Below, piece by piece: positions 25,331 to 34,998 of a stretch of 64,000 nucleotides of DNA. The notes beneath the pieces were generated by a model. The model was not told the DNA's origin, did not search any database, and saw only the letters and a list, made by a program, of their open reading frames with translations. Made by a program: the position numbers and the translations under genes. The stretch comes from Bathymodiolus brooksi (taxonomy: Eukaryota; Mollusca; Bivalvia; Mytilida; Modiolidae), in NCBI GenBank assembly GCA_963680875.1, contig OY804583.1, positions 36,073,331 through 36,137,330 on the forward strand, read 5' to 3'. Position 1 is the first letter of the stretch; each line of letters opens with the position of its first letter.

Positions 25331-26850
25331 TATCTACTCTTTCCGTGAACGGTTCTAACTGTTGTATTTTGTGTTTGTTTGTAGAGTCGATATCTACTCT
25401 CCGTGAACGGTTCTAATAGGGTGGTATTTTGTATTTGTTAGTAGAATCGATATTTACTCTCTCTGTGAACGGTTCTGACAGGGTTGTATTTTGTGTTTGT
25501 TAGTAGAGTCGATATTTACTCTTTCCTTGAACGGTTCTGACAGGGTTGTATTTTGTGTTTGTTAGTAGAGTCGATATTTACTCTTTCTGTGAACGGTTCT
25601 GACAGGGTTGTATTTTGTGTTTGTTAGTAGAGTCGATATTAACTCTTTCCGTGAACGGTTCTAACAGGGTTGTATTTTGTGTTTGTTAGTAGAGTCGATA
25701 TTTACTCTTTCCGTGAACGGTTCTAACAGGGTTGTATTTTGTGTTTGTTAGTAGAGTCGATATTTACTCTTTCCGTGAAAGGTTCTGACAGTGTTGTATT
25801 TTGTGTTTGTTAGTAGAGTCGATATTTACTCTCCGTGAACGGTTCTGACAGTGTTATATTTTGTGTTTGTTAGTAGAGTCGATATTTACTCTTTCCGTGA
25901 ACGGTTCTAACAGGGTTGTATTTTGTGTTTGTTAGTATGATCAATATCTACTCTTTCCGTGAACGGTTCTAACAGGGTTGTATTTTGTGTTTGTTAGTAG
26001 AGTCGATATTTACTCTTTCCGTGAACGGGTCTAACAGGGTTGTATTTTGTGTTTGTTAGTAGAATCGATATTTACTCTTTCCGTGAACGGTTCTAACAGG
26101 GTTGTATTTTGTGTTTGTTAGTAGAGTCGATATTTACTCTTTCCGTGAACGGTTCTAACAGGGTTGTATTTTGTGTTTGTTAGCAGAGTCGATATTTACT
26201 CTTTCCGTGAACGGTTCTGACAGGGTTGTATTTTGTGTTTGTTAGTAGAGTCGATATGTACTCTTTCCGTGAACGGTTCTGACAGGGTTGTATTTTGTGT
26301 TTGTTAGTAGAGTCGATATTTACTCTTTCCGTGAACGGTTCTGACAGTGCTGTGTTTTGTGTTTGTTAGTAGAGTCGATATCTACTCTTTCCGTGAACGG
26401 TTCTGACAGGGTTGTATTTTGTGTTTGTTAGTAGAGTCGATATTTACTCTTTCAGTGAACGGTTCTGACAGTGCTGTATTTGTGTTTGTTAGTAGAGTCG
26501 ATATTTACTCTTTCCGTGAACGGTTCTGACAGTACTGTATTTTGTGTTTGTTAGTAGAGTCGATATTTACTCTTTCCGTGAACGGTTCTGGCAGGGCTGT
26601 ATTTTGTGTTTGTTAGTAGAGTCGATATTTACTCTTTCAGTGAACGGTTCTGACAGGGTTGTATTTTGTATTTGTTAGTAGAGTCGATATTTACTCTTTC
26701 CGTGAACGGTTCTGACAGTGCTGTATTTTGTGTTTGTTAGTAGAGTCGATATTTACTCTTTCCGTGAACGGTTCTGACAGGGTTGTATTTTGTATTTGTT
26801 AGTAGAGTCGATATTTACTCTTTCCGTGAACGGTTCTGACAGTGTTGCAT
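25315..26850. repeat. 62-bp minisatellite, about 25 copies
   Basis: The unit GTAGAGTCGATATTTACTCT, TTCCGTGAACGGTTCTGACA, GGGTTGTATTTTGTGTTTGT, TA is repeated about 25 times with high similarity. One diverged unit occurs alone at the same position of the R2 copy near 36950-36985, so the array grew from the end of R2. Confidence 0.95.
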
Positions 26851-26984
26851 TTTTCATTTTATTGTAATAATATCTTGGATATATCATGAGGATGTTGTTT
26901 TCTGATAGCAGAAACCGGAATATCAAATAACACTCTGATCTGTCACAAGTCTCTAAAATTGATAACATAAACATGAGAATGTTT

Positions 26985-27310
26985 CATCGAGCACATGACA
27001 CCAATATATGTCTGTTATATATTGAATACAGAGGTATATGAATGTTATGTATCAAGTACACAGGTTATATATCTGTTATGCATCGAGTACCTAGGAGTAT
27101 ATCTGTTATGAATCGAGTACACCTGTATATGTCTGCTATGTGTCGACTACACAGGTATATGAATGCTGTTTATCAATTATACTAGTATATATCTGTTATT
27201 ATGTGTCGAGTTCACATGTATGTGTCTGTTATGCATAGAGTACACAGGTATATGTCTGTTATGCATAGAGTACACAGGTATATGTCTGTTATGTACTGTA
27301 CTGATAATTA
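26985..27310. repeat. About 32-bp minisatellite
   Basis: Diverged units of the form ACAGGTATATGTCTGTTATG plus CATAGAGTAC are repeated about 10 times. No gene lies here. Confidence 0.85.
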
Positions 27311-27464
27311 ATGTACACTTGATATGACTTCAATGGAGAGTTTGTACATATTATACTTTTTATTCAAGTTTTATATACAATACAATGTTAGTAGATTTTC
27401 ACAACTAAAATAAGATAAGAATGTACAAAAAAATAAGATTGTTAAAACATAAATAGTTGAAACA

Positions 27465-27715
27465 AATGTTCTAAATGATCAAATGTTCTAATTAACCCAA
27501 ATGTTCTAAATAATCCAAATGCTGTAGATAATCGAAATGTCGTAAATAATCCAAATCTTCTAAATAATCCAAAATGTTCTGAATAATCCAAATTTTCTAA
27601 ATAATCGAAATGTTCGAAATAATCGAAATGTTCTAAATGATCCAAATGTTCTAAATGATCAAATGTTTTAAATGATCTAAATGTTTTAAATAATTCAAAA
27701 TGTTGTGTCAATTCT
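27465..27715. repeat. 18-bp minisatellite
   Basis: A unit close to AAATGTTCTAAATAATCC is repeated about 14 times. Because 18 is a multiple of 3, the minus strand stays open and reads as a Leu/Phe/His-rich six-residue repeat. There is no other sign of a gene. Confidence 0.9.
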
Positions 27716-27872
27716 AAGGTATAATTTTAGAAATAATGCATTGATTACTATACTGTATATTCCAATAGTCAAAAACAAATAATTATCCAGTAACATTCAA
27801 TAGATCTAATATCAATAATTTATCTACTTTACATACCAATAATAAAAGATATTTTTTCATCGAAATAAATAA

Positions 27873-27957
27873 TACAGTCTTACCTCTATTTATAATGAAC
27901 AGTTTTATGAAGTTATTGTGGTTTGTTAATACCATCATTTTCACAAAATATACAAAT
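27873..27957 (-). pseudogene. Duplicated 3' fragment of the TRIM-like gene
   Basis: The block with AATACAGTCTTACCTCTATT and TATAATGAACAGTTTT is a diverged copy of 28484-28590, which holds the last codons of the TRIM-like gene and the GTAAG motif after them. About 14 bp are missing relative to the gene. It lies on the far side of the 24-bp minisatellite in the same orientation. It is a fragment with no function of its own. Confidence 0.75.
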
Positions 27958-28450
27958 CATTCAACTACAAATATAAAAATCCATAAAATACAAAATATAA
28001 AAATCCTTCAACTACAAAATATAAAAATCATTCAACTACAAAATATAAAAATCCTTCTACTACAAAATATAAAAATCCTTTAGCTACAAAATACACAAAT
28101 CCTTCAACTACAAAATATAAAAATCCCTCAACTACAAAATATAAAAATCATTCAACTACAAAATATAAAAATCCTTCAACTACAAAATATAAAAATCATT
28201 CAACTACAAAATATAAAAATCCTTCTACTACAAAATATAAAAATCCTTTAACTACAAAATACACAAATCCTTCAACTACAAAATATAAAAATCCTTTAGC
28301 TACAAAATACACAAATCCTTCAACTACAAAATATAAAAATCCCTCAACTACAAAATATAAAAATCCTTTAACTACAAAATACACAAATCCTTCAACTACA
28401 AAATATAGAAATCCTTAAACTACCAAACATAAAAATCCTTCATCTACCTT
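27958..28450. repeat. 24-bp minisatellite
   Basis: A unit close to CAACTACAAAATATAAAAAT plus CCTT is repeated about 20 times. It sits between the TRIM-like gene's 3' end and its duplicated fragment. Since 24 is a multiple of 3, open frames run through on both strands; they are repeat artefacts. Confidence 0.95.
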
Positions 28451-28463
28451 ATATAAAAATCTT

Positions 28464-30122
28464 TCATTTACAACTATAAACTAATACAGTCTTACCTGCT
28501 CCAAAAATGGCTCCATTTATAATGAACAGTTTTGTAAAGTCATTGTTAAATGTTATACCCCATGGTTCGTCAACACCATCATGTTCACTTAATACTATAT
28601 CACGGAATGTTCCATCTGGTGACAACCTTTGTATGTCGTTTGAATCACGTCCATTTATGTATACTTGACTTTGTCGATCCACAGCCAGTCCTTCCCATCC
28701 AGATATGTTGTATCTATATATAACGTGGCCATCTAAATTAATACAACACAATCTCCCATTCTGTCTTACCAACAATTGATCTTTCCTTTCATCATACAAT
28801 AAGTTGTAATTAAGATCACCATCAATTGTTATCTCTCCTACACGAGATCCATCTGTATTCAAAATTAAAACTTTTCTTCCTCCACCGATGTATATTTTGT
28901 CTTTTACAGCAGTGACACCGTAACACCTTTCTCCTATCTTTATCTTTTTGTCCTTTGTTTTGTTAGTGGTGTTGATAACTTGTATGGATTCCTCCTCGGG
29001 AAGAGTAACTACTGCTTTATCTGTACATGGTACTACAGTAATACACCAAGGTCGACTGGTAAACGATATTTCATCTTCATAGGTTTTGTAATCCTTATAT
29101 ATATATACCTTTCGATGAGATGAATTACAATTACAAAGTAGTAATTTGTTGTCAGAAGTGACAGCCATGCCACGTAAATTGTATTGTTCGCCATGTTTTA
29201 GATTAACTTCACCTACTTTTATGAATTCGGTCAGTGTTGGACTTCTATCTAGTTGTACTTGTGGATGTTGTACTTTCATCGATTTATATTTAATAGGACA
29301 AGGTCGGGTAATTTGTGAAAGTGATCCAATTGTTTCAATGTTGAAATTCTTGATTTCTTCAAACTCCATGTCAATTTCATTAATAGCAGACGTCATGTCA
29401 TGAATCTTGTGGTCTATTTTCTGGATGCAGGTTATTTGTTTTCGTAAAGCTAAAAATAGTTGATTGGTAGAGCCGTGATCTTTAAGGAATTCTATTTCTT
29501 GTTTATTGTCTTTTAAAACTGATGTTAATTGAGAAATATCATCTTTTTCTCTCTTTATTTTCTCCTCATTTTTTTTTTGTACCAACGCTACTTCAGTAGT
29601 TAACTTTTCTTTAAGGTCATCGAATTGTTTTAGTGGTTTTGATTTAACTGCTCTAATTTGTTTTATTATCAGAGACTGTTTCCGTTTCAGTAATTTTTTA
29701 TTATCGTCCCTATTGTCTGCTATTTTCTGCAATGTTTCAGTCATATTATCTATTTCTCTTAACGTATCGAAAAGTAAAGACGATTTTTTGACGTCCTTTG
29801 AAGCACGGTCTAAAGGTATAACAGTCTCACAAGACCTATGGCTATCAGGAATACAAGCTCTACAGCATACAGCATCATGTTGAGTACAGAAATAATCAAT
29901 CTGGACGTCTGTGTGTATGTCGCAGTTTATTTTAGAAGATGGTGGTATGCGTTCTCCTATCGACGACAAATCAATAACATGGTGAGATTTAAACGCTTTA
30001 AACCGTCGGTGTGATGCAATGCATTCAGCACATAATTTTTCCTCGCATTCAGAACAATATTTCTCGGCATGTACAGTTTTGTTACTTTCTAAGCACGGAT
30101 CACATAAATCAACTGAAGCCAT
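28464..30122 (-). CDS. TRIM-like protein: two B-boxes, coiled coil, NHL-type propeller
   Basis: A single uninterrupted frame of 552 residues. Residues about 8-55 form a B-box (CDPCLESNKTVHAEKYCSEC, then CAECIASHRR), and residues about 68-105 a second one (CDIHTDVQIDYFCTQH, CCRACIPDSH). No RING finger precedes them, so ubiquitin ligase activity is not supported. A Lys/Glu-rich coiled coil follows at about 110-270. The C-terminal half (about 305-550) has repeats typical of NHL/beta-propellers (GMAVTSDNKLLLCNCNS, GLAVDRQSQVYINGRD, PWGITFNNDFTKLFI). Such B-box-only TRIM relatives are greatly expanded in bivalves and are usually linked to innate immunity or RNA binding; the role here is unknown. 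The frame ends SCK-stop, but GGAGCAG|GTAAGACT at 28496 is a good splice donor, so the true last codons may lie in another exon. It is the only gene in the window that looks intact. Confidence 0.9.
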   Translation of the reverse strand: MASVDLCDPCLESNKTVHAEKYCSECEEKLCAECIASHRRFKAFKSHHVIDLSSIGERIPPSSKINCDIHTDVQIDYFCTQHDAVCCRACIPDSHRSCETVIPLDRASKDVKKSSLLFDTLREIDNMTETLQKIADNRDDNKKLLKRKQSLIIKQIRAVKSKPLKQFDDLKEKLTTEVALVQKKNEEKIKREKDDISQLTSVLKDNKQEIEFLKDHGSTNQLFLALRKQITCIQKIDHKIHDMTSAINEIDMEFEEIKNFNIETIGSLSQITRPCPIKYKSMKVQHPQVQLDRSPTLTEFIKVGEVNLKHGEQYNLRGMAVTSDNKLLLCNCNSSHRKVYIYKDYKTYEDEISFTSRPWCITVVPCTDKAVVTLPEEESIQVINTTNKTKDKKIKIGERCYGVTAVKDKIYIGGGRKVLILNTDGSRVGEITIDGDLNYNLLYDERKDQLLVRQNGRLCCINLDGHVIYRYNISGWEGLAVDRQSQVYINGRDSNDIQRLSPDGTFRDIVLSEHDGVDEPWGITFNNDFTKLFIINGAIFGAGKTVLVYSCK

Positions 30123-30843
30123 AATGGATCTACAAACAAAAATAGTCCGACATGAATTATTTTACTTTACACTTTGTTTTTTGTAAGTCTATTATACATG
30201 TAAGTAATGAAACAAGATTCCAATGAAGAAGAAAATAAACATTTTGTTTTACACATAGGGAGGTCTTATATATGTAGTATTTTGTCTTCAGTAGCCCATT
30301 TTACAAAAAATCGTAAGCATATGCTTAATTTGTTCACTTACGATTATCCTACGACAATCCCTGAGTCATTTTCACAAAGATTTTCTTACGACAAATTTTA
30401 ATCATATGACAAAAATTACGCTTACGATAAAAATTCTTCCATAGCAACCTAGATTAATTTTCATTGCACATACGTAAACAATGTCTTTGTTAGAATTGCC
30501 TTTAATATTAACTGAACTATGATTTCTCAGAAAACTTTAATCTTATACATAATCCATTGACCGAACAATAGTGTGATGTCAGAGAAATGTATTAAGATAA
30601 TGGAGAATGCACTCCAAGTGTAGATTCTTAAAAATAATCAACAAGACCCGTAAGGGTCGAGTGTATTCTCTTGCATAATACATTTTCATCTGCAACAGTG
30701 TTTTCATATTATAGTTTTACCCTTTTTATGTTTACAATAATAAAAAGATACATTTTTATTGGCATACGTATATTCAGCTATTTCGAGGTCTTTCACATGT
30801 CCCAAATGTTTAGATTGACAATTATCTATGTAATAAGTGCCTT
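30123..30843. other. Upstream region of the TRIM-like gene
   Basis: AT-rich sequence with no clear TATA box close to the start codon. A small inverted pair GAGAATGCACTC / GAGTGTATTCTC brackets the near-palindrome GACCCGTAAGGGTC at 30603-30676. That may be a remnant of a short MITE. No gene is visible. Confidence 0.4.
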
Positions 30844-30882
30844 TCACCACTAAAGATCCTGGATCGTTTAAGTTAACAGATA

Positions 30883-31095
30883 TTTCGTATCGTTTGCGTT
30901 TTTCGTTCGTTTCGTTTGCGTGTATCGTTCGTTCGTTTGCGCTTCGTTCGTGTAATTGGTTCGTTCGTTTTGTGTATCGTTCGTTTCGTGTATCGTTCGT
31001 TTCGTTCGTCAGCTTAATTAGACGAACGCACGAAACGAAATACGAACGAACGATACACGAAACGAACGAACGAACGATACACGAAACGAACGCAC
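30883..31095. repeat. TTCG-rich array, left, internally inverted
   Basis: Units like TCGTTCGTTTCGTGTA run from about 30895 to 31008. After a ten-base spacer (AGCTTAATTA) they continue in inverted orientation (CGAACGAACGATACACGAAA) to about 31095. The two halves can pair to form a hairpin with arms of about 80-100 bp. Confidence 0.9.
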
Positions 31096-31146
31096 GCTTC
31101 ACCAGATCACGTGACACTTATAAATAAACACTGTTTGTAAGCAAAA

Positions 31147-31434
31147 ATGGCGACGGGCAAAGTTAATAGGTTATCGATATCAACACAGCATTTAATTATA
31201 GAGTAGGTTATCGATATCAACACGGCATTTAATTATAGAGTATTCAAAGAAAGGTTTGTCTGCAGTACATATCCAGATAAGAGAATACTACATCGTAAAC
31301 ACAATGTAGCAACAACGAGACAGTCAATCGTCAAGTTTGTGAAACAGTATAGCAGTACAGGCGTTCTGGCCCCAGCAACACAGCGAGACAACAACATATT
31401 TCCGGACAAAGAAACAAGAAATCATCTACATGTG
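31147..31434 (+). pseudogene. Transposase N-terminus (helix-turn-helix), fragment
   Basis: ATG 31147 begins MATGKVNRLSISTQHLIIE and runs into a stop caused by a 41-bp tandem duplication (about 31166-31247). In the second duplicate the frame continues as HLIIEYSKKGLSAVHIQ, then a shift leads to NVATTRQSIVKFVKQYSSTG. The pattern L-I-x-x-Y...G-x-S-A...I...T-R-x-S-I-x-x-F-V-x-x-Y-x-x-T-G resembles the paired-like DNA-binding head of Tc1-type transposases. A TATA-like CTTATAAATAAACA lies about 20 bp upstream. No DDE domain follows. The family call is tentative. Confidence 0.45.
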
Positions 31435-31940
31435 TAACATCTACATGTATGTAAACAAACGCCTCTGACAGTTTCACCTAGGAAATACATCCACTGCAGG
31501 TGTGAAATGTCAACTCTTAATTTCATTCTAATTAACAATTATATGACCTTTTGAAGCCACACACCTCTCGGACAGCTTGACCGGGAAAACAACTGATATA
31601 CCTATGTCAATATAGAATCCGAATAATTATATAAATATAAATTCTGTATAATTATATAATGATATAAATATAAAGTCATATTTGGAAGTCAAATATATGA
31701 GATTTAAAATGTAATCATAAATATAATTATTAAACACATTGATAATATAAACTATTTAATATAAATTGTATTATCCTATTACTTTACCGACTAATTTATC
31801 ATTTATATATATATCAATTGCGTATAAAATATAAGATTAGTTAATCACATCAATTTGCACAAAAGTCATTCAAATAATAACACGATACTATATTGTACTT
31901 CTATAGAACCAGGATCGTTTGTCATTGGATAATATATGGT
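31435..31940. other. AT-rich interior of the Tc1-like element
   Basis: No coding signal is seen. Near 31905 the motif ACCAGGATCGTTT resembles an extra copy of the terminal repeat, which could mark a nested end. Confidence 0.4.
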
Positions 31941-31949
31941 TACCTCCAA

Positions 31950-32205
31950 TGATTCTTTCGTTCGTGTATCGTTCGTTCGTTTCGTGTATCGTTCGTTCGC
32001 TACGTGTATCATGCGTTCGTTCGTTTGCGTTTTCCATATAGTTCGCTCGTTTCATTTCGTTCGTTCGTGTATCATGCGTTCGTTTCGTGTATCGTGCCTT
32101 CGTTTCGTTTCTTTTATCTTGCGTTTTTCGTATCGTTCGTGTGAAGCGTTCGTTCATTTTTCGTTCGTTTCGTTTGCGTTTTCCGTTCGTTTGCGTTTGG
32201 TGCGT
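31950..32205. repeat. TTCG-rich array, right
   Basis: About 255 bp of TTCGTTCGTGTATCG-like units, the same family as the array at 30883-31095 but in one orientation only. It ends next to the right terminus of the element. Confidence 0.9.
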
Positions 32206-32471
32206 ATTGTAAACTTATACGATCCAGGATGTGTAGTAACGATCGTTACTATCATCAGTTTAACACCAGTGCAATTGGAGAAAATTATTTCTATTGTATT
32301 GTATATTTCAAAGAGTGCACACATGACTTGATTTAAGAAAGTGTGATGTATGATAATAAATATCACCCTTAAATGACATAAGCAACTGAGAGAAAAAACT
32401 ACTTAAATCTACCTTTTAAATCAATTATGGGAAAACCCACACAGCGACATTCTGATTATTGTACCGTAAAT

Positions 32472-34197
32472 GGGTCATTATCAAAATACACGCACTTTTT
32501 CCTGTTCATATTTTGGTGACATCACATATTTTCGTTCCCGTTTTGCTTTAGCCTATTAGTTTTTCCTACATTGCAATGACATATTCACCTAATATGCAGT
32601 CGGGAAAACCACCATGGAAAACAATATTTCTAGATATGTAGCACCCCCTCATACCTTTCAGTCTGTGGTGTTACCAACATAAAATTATTCTTTTTAGGAG
32701 AATGAAAAATAATGTTTATGTGAAAAGTGGTTACATACATAATATACAGGGAAATTATGCATAATTTAGGATATTTTCTTTAGAGCACTAGTTTTTTCCC
32801 CACAATATTTGGATATGTAGTTGTGGAGTCCCATTTAAGCTGCATTATGAAACGAACAAGTTTTCATAATAGTATTTTGTTTCAATTTATATAAAGAAAA
32901 GATGACTTCTACAAAAAAATGTTCATAGTTATCAAAGTCAACTTTATTCAACTATAATATAATTTACTTCAATTATGTCATTTATCCTTTTCATGAAACA
33001 ATTTACATGAGGTAACACCATTGACACGAGGTAACACCACAGATGACAAAAGTAAAACCAGTGATATCTTCATGAATGTAAACATTTAATTCAAGAAAAA
33101 AACAACAACAATCAACATATATTTTTTGTTTTCTTAAATATTTTCAGTACAATATTCACTTTTTCAACATATTGGTGTAATGCATGAACAATATCAGTTT
33201 TGTCCATGGTGTTATGAAGATATGTCCATGGTGTTATGAAGATATGTTCCTGGTGTTACCAGGTCTAAACAGTATACTCCCATCGGCTTGTAAAACTATA
33301 TCTTATAAGTAAATGACGGTGTTTGAACAATTTCTCTGCATAGGTTAAAGTGCAATATTTTTTTCTGAATATTACTGTTTATGGAATAATGTGTTTATTC
33401 ACAATTTTAATGCTAAATGTCTGTGGTGTTACACAATCTTTATGGTAACACCATTGACAGTAACACCACAGACAAACAGGCAAGTATTTTCAGGATAACA
33501 GGAACATAATTTCTCCTTGACTATATTTTATATGTATATCCTGTGAAGAATACCAAATGTAATGTATTGTATATTTTTATATTTGTTCAATTATAACAAA
33601 AAGAAGTAGAGATAAGTACACCACAGACATAATATATATATACTATACCAATCGCACGTACCTTTTCGGCTCTATATTAGTTTATGGATCACTTTTGTTT
33701 TTGTCGTCTGCACATGTCATGCAACAGGAAATAAGCAAAGGGAGAAACTATTTTTGCTTCAAATATGACAAGACAGATAACTCTTGTCCAGCCTTAATAG
33801 CAAAGATAACACCACAGACATGAAATTCTATAACAGCAGGTGTATGCTAATTTTCTTTTTAAATTTCAATATATATCAAGCAAGCATAATGTTGTGCTAT
33901 TAGAGTTTTAGGAATAGTTCATAAATAATATAAAGATCGAATAAAATAATTACATCTGAATAGTACAATTGACCAGAAGTAAGTCATTCTGGAAAAATAA
34001 CACGTAGCACCAAAGAAAAAAACAGGTCTTCGTGTAGCAAGTATAAAGTCGCAATTGGACCAATCTGGATTTAGATGGTAAAACTATAGAAAGCTGATGT
34101 GCCTTCATGCAAAACATGTTTTCTCCAATCAGTTTGGTTGATATTTGTCTTTTAATTGCGTAATAACAGAAAAGTGCTTGTATTTTGATAATGACCA
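32472..34197. mobile_element. 1.7-kb TIR transposon with TGGTGTTA motif cluster
   Basis: The left end GGGTCATTATCAAAATACAC and the right end on the minus strand TGGTCATTATCAAAATACAA continue to match to about 28 bp with two or three differences. The 4-bp duplication AAAT flanks it (32468-32471 and 34198-34201). The uninterrupted R1 copy near 51740 supplies the empty site. No transposase frame is present. At least ten copies of TGGTGTTA(C), in both orientations and often extended to TCTGTGGTGTTAC, lie inside it. The superfamily is unknown. Confidence 0.8.
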
Positions 34198-34206
34198 AAA
34201 TAGTAT

Positions 34207-34490
34207 TGACTGATTGATTGATTGATTGCTTTTTTGGTGTTTAACGCCACTTTCAGCAATATTTCAGCTATATCATGGCGACCAGTTTTAGTAGTGGGGA
34301 AGCCGGAGTACCCAGAGAAAACCATCGACCATGGGCAAGCAGCTGGTAAACTTTATCATTTCCGGCTGCGAGTCGAGTGCACCCTTTTTTGTAATTTACA
34401 AAACTGGGCGCGAACCCACGCCGTATTGGTGATAGGCTTGTATGAGCTGTTAGATCCGACGACCTAACTCATTGAGCCACCCGGGCCCCC
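34207..34490 (-). mobile_element. tRNA-derived SINE, full length
   Basis: The best-preserved SINE of the window. On the minus strand it starts GGGGGCCCGGGTGGCTCAAT and has box B-like GGCGTGGGTTCGCGCCCAG. It ends with GGTGTTTAACGCCACTTTCA read on the plus strand and a (TTGA)n tail. The 11-bp target duplication GTAAATAGTAT is intact at the right (34491-34501). At the left it is split by the TIR transposon, leaving GTAAAT before it and AAATAGTAT after it. Confidence 0.9.
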
Positions 34491-34998
34491 GTAAATAGTA
34501 TGTCTTGTATCTAGGACAAAATATTTGTATTTTCTCGTCTTGTCATGCGATTTTATTATATAAAGTTTAAAATGTACTGACTTATGTAAGACTGAAATCA
34601 TCTAAAATATTATGTGTAACAGCCTTAAACAAAACTATTTGCTTATTATTTTTTTCACTTTCGTTTTCCATTGCGTACAATGTTGTAAAAATTAAATATC
34701 TTGTAAAAATTTGATAAAATAAACTCTATCATAAATAAATGATGTTTATAATAAATAAATCCTGTTAGCTTTGTGTTATTCACTGTGAAAACATGTTCGT
34801 ACCACTGAATTGACTGACCAGTTGACTGCCGTGTACACACTTCCACCCATATCAGGTGATATAGGGGAGTTTAACTAGTACTCGATAGACACTGATGACG
34901 GCGTGTGCTTATCTCCTTTGCTTGAAGGACTATTAATATCTTTTATGCTCATTATTCTGAATAAATTTATGTATATTCTATAGTATTTAGAAATAGTA

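Larger units (their letters stand above)
30844..32232 (+). mobile_element. Tc1/mariner-like element with TTCG-rich subterminal arrays
   Basis: The termini, read inward from a TA, are AAGATCCTGGATCGTTTAAG (left) and CACATCCTGGATCGTATAAG (right, minus strand), about 26 bp with a handful of mismatches. Both are bordered by TA, the target site of this superfamily. A broken helix-turn-helix N-terminus of a transposase lies inside (31147-31434). Just inside each terminus is a long array of TTCG/TTCGTGTA units. The catalytic DDE domain is absent, so this copy cannot move by itself. Confidence 0.55.

Noticed and set aside
27442..27711. 89-residue minus-strand frame with a Leu/Phe/His six-residue repeat
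   Set aside because: It is the direct reading of an 18-bp minisatellite.
30704..31117. 137-residue minus-strand frame and overlapping plus-strand frame rich in Arg, Ser, Thr and Asn
   Set aside because: Both read through the TTCG-rich arrays, and inverted halves give similar peptides on both strands. No gene evidence.
31888..32331. Open frames on both strands at the right TTCG array
   Set aside because: Low-complexity repeat readings, as for the left array.
34880..34920. Hammerhead ribozyme from CTGATGA motifs in R1 and in some satellite monomers
   Set aside because: No stem II followed by GAAA and no closing stem III could be found next to the motifs.
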